Notes under the pieces: generated by a model
Told to the model about the DNA's origin: nothing
Databases searched by the model: none
What the model saw: only the letters and a program-made list of their open reading frames with translations
In this document: piece after piece, positions 40,163-52,651 of the stretch
How the letters are laid out: the number at the start of each line of letters is the position of its first letter
How positions within the stretch are numbered: position 1 is the stretch's first letter
Origin: Paucidesulfovibrio longus DSM 6739
Lineage (GTDB): Bacteria > Desulfobacterota > Desulfovibrionia > Desulfovibrionales > Desulfovibrionaceae
DNA length: 64,000 nucleotides
Assembly: GCF_000420485.1 (NCBI RefSeq)
Contig: NZ_ATVA01000018.1
Coordinates: 124,001 to 188,000, forward strand
Direction: 5' to 3'
Program-made: the position numbers and the translations under genes

Positions 40163-41482
40163 ATGTGGTGCGCGCTTCGGGTGCTGGCGGGAATGCAGAC
40201 CCTGCCGAGACCTCTTCAGACCGGAGACGTGATCTGCGGCGTCCGCGTTCACGATCAGATCCACCACGGACCGCCCATGCTCCAGTTTCACGGCAGCGAC
40301 GGGGCGCGGCCCTATCTGGTGAGCCAGTTCTACAGCCTGGACACCGGGGCGTTTCTGCGCTGGCAGACCGAGACGCGCCACGCCCTGCTGCCGGAGGTGC
40401 CCGGCCTGCTCTGGCCCTGCATGGAATGGGAGGGCGGCATGATTTCCCCGCGTCCGGGGACGCCGCCCCTGCTGGCCCGCGCCGAGAGCGTGCGCACGCC
40501 GGAAACCGCGCTCCGCGCGGCAAGAGCCCTGGCCCTGCTCTTGGTGCGGCTGCACGCCCTGGGCATGAACCATCTGCGTCTGACCCCCCGCGTCGCCTAT
40601 TACCGCCCCCGGCGCGACGAAGCCTACATCGGCTGCTTCAACATCGCCCGGCGACGCGGCTGGGATGATTTCTGGACCGACACGGCCCCGCCCGTGCACG
40701 ATCCCTCCTGGGTCGCGCCCGAAGTGCTGCGCGGCAGTCGCGGCGACGAACGTACGGACGTCTTCGGCTTCGGCGCGCTCCTGCATTGGCTGGTCGCGGG
40801 GCGGCCCCCATACGGTCCTGTCGCGACGTTCTGGCGCGAGATGGTCCGGCCCGGCTTCGGCCCGCGCCTTTGCCCGGCGGAGCCGGGCCAGGCTCCGGAA
40901 CTGCTGCGGCTGGCCTCGGCCTGCCTGGCGCCGAATCCGGCGGGCCGCCCGACCATGCTCGAGGCGGCCCAGGTGCTCGGCGTGGACTACGGCGCGCTGC
41001 GGAGCGCCACGGCAGCGTCTTTTCCCGCCTTGCCGGACGAAGCTCCGCCGTCTCCGGGGGAGCGTCCCCTGCGGATCATGGCCTTTGTCGGCGCGGACGA
41101 GCGCGCCGCCGAGGTCTTTCACGCGGCCCGCGAAGCCGTCGAGGAACGTCCCTGCCTCTTTCTCTTCGTGGCCATGATTCCCTCGAACCTGCCCAGCGGG
41201 CACCTGGAACGCTTCAAGGCGCTGCTGTTCACGGAACTGGGGCACGGGCTTCGGGATTGCCGCGGACGCCGCATCCAGTACGGCCTGCGCGTCTTCGACA
41301 ACGTGATTCCCTCGCGGGCTGCCGAGGTCATGGTCCGGCGGTATTCGCCGGATCGGATCATCGTGGGCAGGCCCACGTCTCAGCGCGGCCGGATTCGGGG
41401 CGGGGTGGTGCCGCGTCTGGAGCGGCTGGGCGTGCCGTTGGAAGTGGCCGAGGCGCTTCCTGCCAAGTCCGGCGCGGCGTAG
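40163..41482 (+). CDS. Pseudokinase fused to a C-terminal USP-like domain
   Basis: 439 residues from ATG 40163, with GGAGGGG eight bases upstream. Residues ~20-275 resemble a Ser/Thr kinase: VAPEVLRG for the APE motif and DVFGFGALLHWLVAGRPPYG for helix F. The HRD loop is NHLRL, the DFG is CFN, and no VAIK lysine is apparent, so catalysis is unlikely. Residues ~295-435 resemble universal stress protein folds (RPLRIMAFVGADERAAEVFHAA; strands FLFVAMIPS and DRIIVGRP). It may be a scaffold that senses a nucleotide or partner. It follows the sigma-54 operon but lies after the strong hairpin, so independent transcription is likely. Convergent with the next gene. Confidence 0.72.
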   Translation: MWCALRVLAGMQTLPRPLQTGDVICGVRVHDQIHHGPPMLQFHGSDGARPYLVSQFYSLDTGAFLRWQTETRHALLPEVPGLLWPCMEWEGGMISPRPGTPPLLARAESVRTPETALRAARALALLLVRLHALGMNHLRLTPRVAYYRPRRDEAYIGCFNIARRRGWDDFWTDTAPPVHDPSWVAPEVLRGSRGDERTDVFGFGALLHWLVAGRPPYGPVATFWREMVRPGFGPRLCPAEPGQAPELLRLASACLAPNPAGRPTMLEAAQVLGVDYGALRSATAASFPALPDEAPPSPGERPLRIMAFVGADERAAEVFHAAREAVEERPCLFLFVAMIPSNLPSGHLERFKALLFTELGHGLRDCRGRRIQYGLRVFDNVIPSRAAEVMVRRYSPDRIIVGRPTSQRGRIRGGVVPRLERLGVPLEVAEALPAKSGAA

Positions 41483-41495
41483 CGGGCTGCGGCTT

Positions 41496-42302
41496 TTAGG
41501 GGGCCTGGGGCAGCCAGCGCTGGAGAATGCGCTCGTAGTCCGGTCCGGACTTGAGCTTCAGCAATGCCTCATCGAAGCGCTTGACCAGCTCCGGGGAAAC
41601 GCTTTTCCGGCTGAAGATGGGGTAGAGCGTGCTGGGGGCGATGGGTTCGGGCAGAAGCCGGAGCTTGTCGGCGAGTCCGAGCTTGTCCACGAGATAGGCC
41701 CCGTTGTAGCGGTCGCAAACCAGCGCGTCGATGCGGCCCAGGGCGATCCTGCGAAAATTGAGCTCGTCCGTGGCCACGGGGTCGTTCTGGGGGGAGCGGG
41801 CCAGGAATTCCCGCATTTTCCGAGGGTAGGAATAGCCCCTGACCGTGCCCATCTCAACATCCTTCAGGTCGTCCAGGGACTCGGCCTTGCGCAGGTCCGC
41901 CCTGTCCGTGCGGACATAGACGACCCAGGCGGATTCCACGAGGGGTTCGTCCGGATATCGCGCCCAGTCCAGGCGTTCGGGGCGGTAGTCCGCGGAAAAG
42001 AGCACGTCCAGATCGCCGTCGTGCAGCAGGCTCAGCCCCCTGTTCCAGGGATATTCCGTGATGGATTCCACGCACTGGCCGATGTCGTCGAGCACGCGGA
42101 GCACGATGTCCGTGGAAATACCCAGAGGGTTTTCCTTGCTGGTGAATTCGTAGGGCGGCCAGTCGTCCATGCCGAGCCGCAGACAAGGATCCCCTCCGGA
42201 CGCGGCCTGCGGGAGGCAGGCCAGGGGGAGAAGAACGGACAGCAGGACGAGGACGGCCCGCAAACGGCCTTTGGACAGGATTCCCATCCAAGCAGTGTAC
42301 AT
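41496..42302 (-). CDS. Periplasmic solute-binding protein (SBP_bac_3 type)
   Basis: 268 residues with an N-terminal signal peptide (hydrophobic LRAVLVLLSVLLPLACL followed by QAASG). The mature protein starts with LRLGMDDWPPYEFTSKENPLGI, the family 3 binding-protein signature for polar amino acids, and keeps the hinge strands VLFSADYRPERLDWA and GTVRGYSYPRK. No permease or ATPase gene is adjacent, so it may feed a distant transporter or be a sensor input. In-frame Met at 42287 is another possible start. Ligand cannot be predicted from sequence alone. Confidence 0.82.
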   Translation of the reverse strand: MYTAWMGILSKGRLRAVLVLLSVLLPLACLPQAASGGDPCLRLGMDDWPPYEFTSKENPLGISTDIVLRVLDDIGQCVESITEYPWNRGLSLLHDGDLDVLFSADYRPERLDWARYPDEPLVESAWVVYVRTDRADLRKAESLDDLKDVEMGTVRGYSYPRKMREFLARSPQNDPVATDELNFRRIALGRIDALVCDRYNGAYLVDKLGLADKLRLLPEPIAPSTLYPIFSRKSVSPELVKRFDEALLKLKSGPDYERILQRWLPQAP

Positions 42303-42365
42303 TCGAGGCGCGCATCTGCCAAGCCGGAAGAGAGCTTGAATGTTATTATGAGGGGGGCGTCCGGC

Positions 42366-42761
42366 TCAGTCCCAGAAAGACGTGTCGGCCACCTGAAGGG
42401 CCGCGGAACCGCAATCGGGGCAGGGTAGGGTGGAAATCTCCTCAGGATCGGAGACGTTGTCGAGCGCGGCGCCGCAGCCGTCGCAGTGGTATCGGGACTG
42501 CCAACCGTCGTTTCGCCCGTAGAGCAGGCTGACCTGCATGCGTTCGAAGAGCCGACCGCAGGCCGGGCAGCGCATCAGCCGCAGTTCGAAGTCCTCGGCA
42601 CTGTCCGGATGGTGGTCCAGGATCTCCAGGATGCGGATGCGCTGATCCTCCGGCACGAGGTCGAGAGCGTTGCGCAGCCGGGTCATGGCCGACCCGGTTC
42701 CGAGCCGGAAGCCTTCTTCCCAGCCGCAGGCGCCGCAGTGGATGTCGATGCTGATGCCCAT
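42366..42761 (-). CDS. Small multi-zinc-ribbon protein
   Basis: 131 residues from ATG 42761, chosen because AAGGAAG precedes it; the longer ORF to 42845 lacks a ribosome site. Four CxxC pairs are visible (C9/C12 GAC; CPAC near 64; CDGC near 95; CPDC near 117), making two zinc ribbons. The linker is acidic and helical (LVPEDQRIRILEILDHH). Possibly a nucleic-acid or protein-binding adapter. No specific family recognised. Confidence 0.72.
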   Translation of the reverse strand: MGISIDIHCGACGWEEGFRLGTGSAMTRLRNALDLVPEDQRIRILEILDHHPDSAEDFELRLMRCPACGRLFERMQVSLLYGRNDGWQSRYHCDGCGAALDNVSDPEEISTLPCPDCGSAALQVADTSFWD

Positions 42762-42991
42762 TGGCTTCCTTGTCCCATCATGCCGCATGGCCGTCCATGA
42801 AATGGAGTACGCTATACCTACAGTCGAAAGATGTTGAAATGTCAAGCAAGACGGGCTTGAGTCGAGCTGCGGTATTGTTTTGGTAAGTATGGCACGAATA
42901 AGTTGGTACTTGTACGAATGGCATCAAAAAGGATAAGAGCCTGGAGAGATTCCAAAGAATCCGAAACCACAAACAAGTTGGAGGAAATGCC

Positions 42992-43588
42992 ATGTACGCA
43001 GTGGCGATCAACGGCAGCCCGCGCAAGGGCGGCAATACCGAGATTCTGCTCCACGCAACGCTCGAGCCGCTCAAGGCCGCGGGCTGGGAAACCGAATACG
43101 TGCGCATCGGCGGCAAGGCCGTGCGCGGGTGTCTGGCCTGCTACAAATGTTTCGAGAACAAGGACATGCGCTGCATCCAGACCGAGGACGCCGTCAACGA
43201 CTGCCTGGAGAAAATCTGGCGCGCGGACGCGGTGATTCTCGGCTCGCCCACCTACTTCGCGGACATGAGCTCCGAGATGAAGGCCCTGGTGGACCGCTGC
43301 GGCCTGGTCTCCATAGCCAACGGCCATCTGCTCAAGGGCAAGATCGGCAGCGCCGTGGTCGCGGTGCGCCGGGGCGGCGCGACCCACGTCTTCGACTCCA
43401 TCAACCACATGTTCCAGATGTCCCGCATGGTCGTGCCGGGTTCCTCCTATTGGAACATGGGCTACGGCCGCGACAAGGGCGAGGTCCAGGGAGACGACGA
43501 GGGCCTGAACAACATGCGCCAGCTGGGCGAGGCCATCAACTGGCTGGGGAAGGCCATCGCGCCCGTGCGCGACCAGTATCCGGAGTAG
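42992..43588 (+). CDS. Iron-sulfur flavoprotein (Isf-like NADPH-dependent FMN reductase fold)
   Basis: 198 residues. The flavodoxin-like fold starts MYAVAINGSPRKGGNTE, the phosphate-binding loop for FMN, and later has GSPTYFADM. C47, C50, C53 and C61 give the compact CxxCxxCx7C motif that binds a [4Fe-4S] cluster in archaeal Isf proteins. Isf-type flavoproteins move electrons from ferredoxin to acceptors such as oxygen or peroxide in anaerobes. The downstream ferredoxin-nitroreductase gene starts three bases after the stop, so the pair probably forms a redox unit. The ATG has GGAGG eight bases upstream. Confidence 0.88.
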   Translation: MYAVAINGSPRKGGNTEILLHATLEPLKAAGWETEYVRIGGKAVRGCLACYKCFENKDMRCIQTEDAVNDCLEKIWRADAVILGSPTYFADMSSEMKALVDRCGLVSIANGHLLKGKIGSAVVAVRRGGATHVFDSINHMFQMSRMVVPGSSYWNMGYGRDKGEVQGDDEGLNNMRQLGEAINWLGKAIAPVRDQYPE

Positions 43589-43591
43589 GCC

Positions 43592-44395
43592 GTGGAGCTG
43601 CTGCGAATCGACACCGAGCGCTGCGTGCGTTGCGGCCTCTGCGCCCAGGTCTGCCCGCTGGTGATCATCACCCAGGACGAGGAGGGGCTGCCCGCCGAGC
43701 GCGAGAACACGGCCTCCCGCTGCATCAACTGCGGGCACTGCGTTTCCGTCTGTCCCACGGGCGCGCTGGGCACCGTGCATTCTTCCCCGGAGGACTGCAC
43801 GCCCCTGAGTCCGAAGGATCTGCTCGACACGGACGCCGCCTTCCGTCTTTTCGGCATGCGTCGCTCCGTGCGCCGCTACCTGCCGGAACCCATCCCCCCG
43901 GCGGAGCTGGACCGCATTCTGGAAACGGCGCACATGGCTCCGAGCGCCAGCAACCTCCGGCCCGTGCGCTGGACCGTCGTGGAAGGAGCCGAACGGCTGC
44001 ACCGCATCGCCGCCGCCTGCGTGGAAACCATGCGCGGCAGCGGCAACGACTTCTATGCCGGCTTCGTGCGGGCCTTCGACAAGGGGCACGACGTGATCCT
44101 GCGCGGCTGTACCACGCTGGTCACGGCCCATTCCGGTCCGGAATTTCCCTGGGGGCAGGTGGACTGCGTCATTGCCGCCACGCACCTGGAGCTGGCCGCC
44201 TCCGTGTGCGGGTACGGCGCGTGCTGGGCCGGATTCGTCATGCGCGCGGCGCAGAATTCCGACGAGGTGCGCGAGGCCCTGGGCCTGCCGGAAGGCCACG
44301 CCGCGCACGCCTGCATGATGCTCGGCCGCCCGGCCCTGCGCTACGCACGCATCCCCTCGCGCGGGCCTGTGCCGGTGCGCCGCTTCGCGGACTGA
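43592..44395 (+). CDS. Ferredoxin-nitroreductase fusion
   Basis: 267 residues from GTG 43592. Residues 1-~60 are a 2[4Fe-4S] ferredoxin with clusters C11/C14/C17 plus C54, and C44/C47/C50 plus C21. Residues ~75-265 are a nitroreductase-family FMN domain (RRSVRRYLPEPIP and APSASNLRPVRW). The ferredoxin head lets electrons flow from low-potential donors directly to the flavin. Such fusions are common in anaerobes. It lies three bases after the Isf-like gene and is followed by a terminator, closing the two-gene operon. Natural substrate unknown. Confidence 0.9.
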   Translation: MELLRIDTERCVRCGLCAQVCPLVIITQDEEGLPAERENTASRCINCGHCVSVCPTGALGTVHSSPEDCTPLSPKDLLDTDAAFRLFGMRRSVRRYLPEPIPPAELDRILETAHMAPSASNLRPVRWTVVEGAERLHRIAAACVETMRGSGNDFYAGFVRAFDKGHDVILRGCTTLVTAHSGPEFPWGQVDCVIAATHLELAASVCGYGACWAGFVMRAAQNSDEVREALGLPEGHAAHACMMLGRPALRYARIPSRGPVPVRRFAD

Positions 44396-44423
44396 TTCCT
44401 GTCCGATCCCCTCTGGATCAACG

Positions 44424-44454
44424 GCCCGGCTCCCGCAAGGGGGCCGGGCTTTTT
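44424..44454 (+). terminator. Rho-independent terminator after the nitroreductase gene
   Basis: GCCCGGCTCCC pairs with GGGGGCCGGGC (one G-U) around a GCAA tetraloop (44424-44449), followed by TTTTT. Confidence 0.88.
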
Positions 44455-44522
44455 CATGCCGCCCGGCGCAGGGATTGGAAAAGGGCTTGGCCTTCGCCTG
44501 CCGGACGCGCTATACGGGGAGC

Positions 44523-45938
44523 ATGAAAATGCTCATTTGCGGAGCGGGCAGCATCGCCCGCGAATTGCTGCGTCAGCTCGGCGAGGACTGGGACATCACC
44601 CTGATCGACAAGTCCGAGGAGCGGCTGGAGCTGGCCTCGGCCCTGAACCAGGAAGTGCGCGAAATCCTGACCGAGGACGCCTCCAGCCCGGTGGTGCTCG
44701 AAAAGGCGGGCATCGGCTCCATGCAGTACGTGCTGGCGCTGACCGGGGACCACAAGGTCAACAAGGCCGTGGCCGACTTTGCGCACTCCGCCGGCGCACA
44801 GCACATCTGCGTGCTCGTGAACGACCCGGAAGACGCCCGCGCGCTGCGGGAAAAGGGCGTGCACGCGGTTCTGGCCGGCAAGCTCGTGGCGGGCAACATC
44901 TACCACTACCTCCAGGATCCCCGCATGCGGGTCATGCCCCTGAACGGCGGCCCGGCCAACGTCATGGAGGTCAACGCCTCCGAGCACATGCTCGTGATCG
45001 GCAAGCGCGCCGCCTATTTCCATCGCCGCAAGTCGCGGCTGGTGGGCATATTCCGCAAGGACAGGCTGCTCTTTCCCCGGCCCGACACCGTGATCCGCTC
45101 CGGGGACAGGCTGGTCATCCTCGGCGACACGCGCGTGTTCCAGGACGTCTGCACCCTGCTGGAATGCGACAATCCGCACTTCCCTCTGGCCTACGGGCCG
45201 GGAATGCTCGTGGCCGCCCCGGCCGTGGGCGGCGACGCCACGCATCCGGTGCTCAACGAGGCCCTGCACCTGGCCCAGAACCTTCAGATCAAGAACGTGA
45301 CCGTGCTCGGCGCGGATCCGGAAAGCCTCTCGACCGAACATCTCCAGTCCTGGCCCCAGAACCTGGCCACGGAGATCCGGCCCCTGGGCGAGGAGCTGGA
45401 GGAGGGGGTTCGCGCGGCCTGCCGCGAGGGCAATTTCGGGCTGGTGCTCATCCCTCCGCTGGAGGGAGGCATGCTCAAGGCCCTGGCCCGGCCCGCCTAC
45501 GTGACCCTGGCCCGCGAGCTGGAGCGGCCGCTGCTCGTGGCGCGCGGCAGCGTGCCCTACGAGCGCGTGCTCGTGCCCTTCAGCGGTACGGCCATGTCCG
45601 AGCTGGCCCTGGAAATCGCCGTGGACGCCGCGGCCCAGCTCGGCGCGTCGCTCAGCGCCGTGGTCGTGGAGCAGCCGGACTTCCTGACGGGCGACGAGGA
45701 AGGAGCCTGGCGGGACAAGGCCGTGGCCCGGCTCAACGAGCTGCGCCACATCCACAAGGCCGAGATCGAGATTTTGGAACGCCGGGGAAATCCCGTGCGC
45801 GAGATTCTTGCCGCCGCCGAGGACTTCGACTTGCTGGTTCTCGGCAGCACCAACCGGGATCGCGGCCTGCTGACCCCCAACATCGGCGAACGGCTGGCGG
45901 GCGGAGCGTCCTGCTCCGTGCTGCTGGCGGCGTTCTAG
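44523..45938 (+). CDS. RCK (TrkA-type) protein with C-terminal universal stress domain
   Basis: 471 residues from ATG 44523 with GGGGAG upstream. Residues 1-~135 are a TrkA-N Rossmann domain (MLICGAGSIARELLRQLG, a GxGxxG-type loop, D25 after strand 2). Residues ~140-225 form a TrkA-C ligand-binding domain (RLVGIFRKDRLLFPRPDTVIRSGD). The middle (~230-335) is a degenerate alpha/beta region. Residues ~340-470 are a Usp domain (YERVLVPFSGTAMSELALEIA; LLVLGSTNRDRG). It is the likely cytoplasmic gate for the antiporter encoded six bases downstream, which lacks its own RCK. ATP/ADP or NADH is the expected ligand type. Confidence 0.88.
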   Translation: MKMLICGAGSIARELLRQLGEDWDITLIDKSEERLELASALNQEVREILTEDASSPVVLEKAGIGSMQYVLALTGDHKVNKAVADFAHSAGAQHICVLVNDPEDARALREKGVHAVLAGKLVAGNIYHYLQDPRMRVMPLNGGPANVMEVNASEHMLVIGKRAAYFHRRKSRLVGIFRKDRLLFPRPDTVIRSGDRLVILGDTRVFQDVCTLLECDNPHFPLAYGPGMLVAAPAVGGDATHPVLNEALHLAQNLQIKNVTVLGADPESLSTEHLQSWPQNLATEIRPLGEELEEGVRAACREGNFGLVLIPPLEGGMLKALARPAYVTLARELERPLLVARGSVPYERVLVPFSGTAMSELALEIAVDAAAQLGASLSAVVVEQPDFLTGDEEGAWRDKAVARLNELRHIHKAEIEILERRGNPVREILAAAEDFDLLVLGSTNRDRGLLTPNIGERLAGGASCSVLLAAF

Positions 45939-45944
45939 GCGGCC

Positions 45945-47105
45945 ATGCAGATCAGCCAGGGATTCTCGCTGCTCATCGTGACGCTGGCCGCGGCGCTGCT
46001 GCCCGGCCTGAGCCGCCGTCTGCGGATTCCTTCGCCCGTGGCCGAGATCCTCTTCGGCGTGGTCCTGGGCAAGAGCGTGCTCGACCTGCACATGGGCGAA
46101 TACTGGCTGCCGTTCCTGGCCGAGCTGGGATTCCTGGTGCTCATGTTCCAGGCGGGCATGGAAATCGACTTCCGGCTGCTCAAGGGCCGGGGCCTGCGCG
46201 GCATGGTCTTCCAGCTGCTGCTCTTCGGCGCGACCCTGACCCTGGCCGCCTTCTGCGCCGGAGCCGTGAACCAGGACGCCTTCATCGCCCTGGTGCTCTC
46301 CACCACGTCCCTCGGACTGGTCATGCCCACCCTGCGGGAGGCCGGGGAACAGGGCACGCCCTTCGGCCAGACCGTGCTCATCGCGGCCACGGTGGCGGAT
46401 TTCCTGACGTTGCTGGGAATAACGCTGGTGGTGCTCTGGCGGCAGAGCGGGCTTTCCTGGGCCTTTGTGGCCCCGGTGCCGCTTTTCGCGGGGTTCGGGC
46501 TGGCGCTGTGGGCGGCGCGGCTCTGGGCCTGGTGGAACCCGGAGCGGGCCGAGTCCCTGCTCCTGGGCAGCAGCATGCAGGAGCAGGGCGTGCGCATGTC
46601 CCTGGCGCTGCTCTTTCTTTTCGTCAGCCTGTCGGAGCTGGCCCACCTGGAGCCCGTGCTGGGCGCCTTCATGGGCGGCTGCATCCTTTCCTTTGTCCTG
46701 CGCAAGAAGGAGAGCCTGGAATCGAAGATTTCGGTTCTCGGCTTCGGCTTTCTGATCCCGCTCTTCTTCATCCACGTGGGCATGGGCTTCGACGTGGCCA
46801 ACATCCTGACCCCGGAGCGGCTGGCCTTCACGGGCAAGCTGCTCGTGGCGGCCCTGCTGGTCAAGCTGGTCCCCAGCCTGCTCTTTCCCTTCTTCGGGAT
46901 GCGGCTCTCCGAGGGCGTTCGCGCCGGGGCGCTGCTCTCCTCGCGCCTCAGCCTGATCATCGCGGCCGCGGCCATCGGCCTCCAGGAGGGCTACCTCAGC
47001 GTGGAGACCAAGGACTCCATCGTGCTGCTGGCCCTGGTCAGCTGCCTGCTCGGCCCGGTGCTGTTCCGTCTGCTCGGCCCGCGCCGCCCCGGCGAACGGG
47101 GCTGA
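45945..47105 (+). CDS. CPA2-type cation:proton antiporter
   Basis: 386 residues with about 12 membrane helices and no soluble regulatory tail. TM1-2 reads LSRRLRIPSPVAEILFGVVLGKSVL; TM3 LVLMFQAGMEIDFRLLKG; TM6 region AATVADFLTLLG carries the acidic residue needed for ion exchange. Domain content equals the membrane half of KefB-type exchangers such as the one at 24752. Starts six bases after the RCK-USP gene, so the two subunits are made together. Transported ion (K+ or Na+) not determinable. Convergent with the large hybrid kinase gene; six bases separate the stops. Confidence 0.9.
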   Translation: MQISQGFSLLIVTLAAALLPGLSRRLRIPSPVAEILFGVVLGKSVLDLHMGEYWLPFLAELGFLVLMFQAGMEIDFRLLKGRGLRGMVFQLLLFGATLTLAAFCAGAVNQDAFIALVLSTTSLGLVMPTLREAGEQGTPFGQTVLIAATVADFLTLLGITLVVLWRQSGLSWAFVAPVPLFAGFGLALWAARLWAWWNPERAESLLLGSSMQEQGVRMSLALLFLFVSLSELAHLEPVLGAFMGGCILSFVLRKKESLESKISVLGFGFLIPLFFIHVGMGFDVANILTPERLAFTGKLLVAALLVKLVPSLLFPFFGMRLSEGVRAGALLSSRLSLIIAAAAIGLQEGYLSVETKDSIVLLALVSCLLGPVLFRLLGPRRPGERG

Positions 47106-47111
47106 GTTCGG

Positions 47112-52025
<4,914 letters not shown>

Positions 52026-52152
52026 GAACGCCCTCCAGAGGGGGTTGCGAGCCGCGGCTCCCGGTCGTCAGCGGAAAATGCGATTGATGGCGCATTGTTC
52101 CATGCGCATATCGAAACGATTCGCGCTTCCCGTGTTTACGAGAATATCCAGT

Positions 52153-52638
52153 ATGTTGATTATTAACAATTTCTTCACTTGCAGTCAATGCGGACGGTTC
52201 CGGTTCCGCCGCGCAGGCCTTCGATTCGCGCGGCCCGATATTGCCCCTGTCCCCTTCGCGGCCAAGCGTGTAGGCTGCCCAAAAGGTCATTTCGGCCGCA
52301 AAGCATCCTGGAGACAACGTGATTCCTCCGTCTGCCGTTTTTCGCCGCGCTCACATGGGCCGGCTTTCTTCCTGAAGTCCCTTGAATGCATAGGTTGCGG
52401 CTGGTGCTGCCTTCAGGACCAGTGCGAGCTTTCGCAAAGACGCCACGGCTACATGCGCCGCTGTCCGGATATTCGCTGGGACGAGGAGCGGGGCCGCTAT
52501 CTCTGCGCCCTGGTGCTTGCTCCGGAGAGCGAGGACGAGGCCCGGAAGGCGCTGTTCGTGGGACAGGGCTGCTGCAACAGGTTCTCTTCCTGGCGCGGGG
52601 ACGTCCGCAACCGCGACCACGAGTATCCCCCGGATTGA
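52153..52638 (+). CDS. Cysteine-cluster protein, start uncertain
   Basis: The convincing part is the last ~88 residues: ECIGCGWCCLQDQCELS followed by MRRCPDIRWDEERGRYLCALV and GCCNRFSSW, a YkgJ-like cluster of metal-binding cysteines. The only ATG in frame is at 52153, giving 161 residues, but the first ~70 are arginine-rich and look non-coding. CTG at 52372 would sit right before the conserved part but has no Shine-Dalgarno. The gene may use an unusual start, or its 5' end has decayed. Convergent with the hybrid kinase gene at 52652. Confidence 0.5.
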   Translation: MLIINNFFTCSQCGRFRFRRAGLRFARPDIAPVPFAAKRVGCPKGHFGRKASWRQRDSSVCRFSPRSHGPAFFLKSLECIGCGWCCLQDQCELSQRRHGYMRRCPDIRWDEERGRYLCALVLAPESEDEARKALFVGQGCCNRFSSWRGDVRNRDHEYPPD

Positions 52639-52651
52639 GCCCCGGCTGCGG

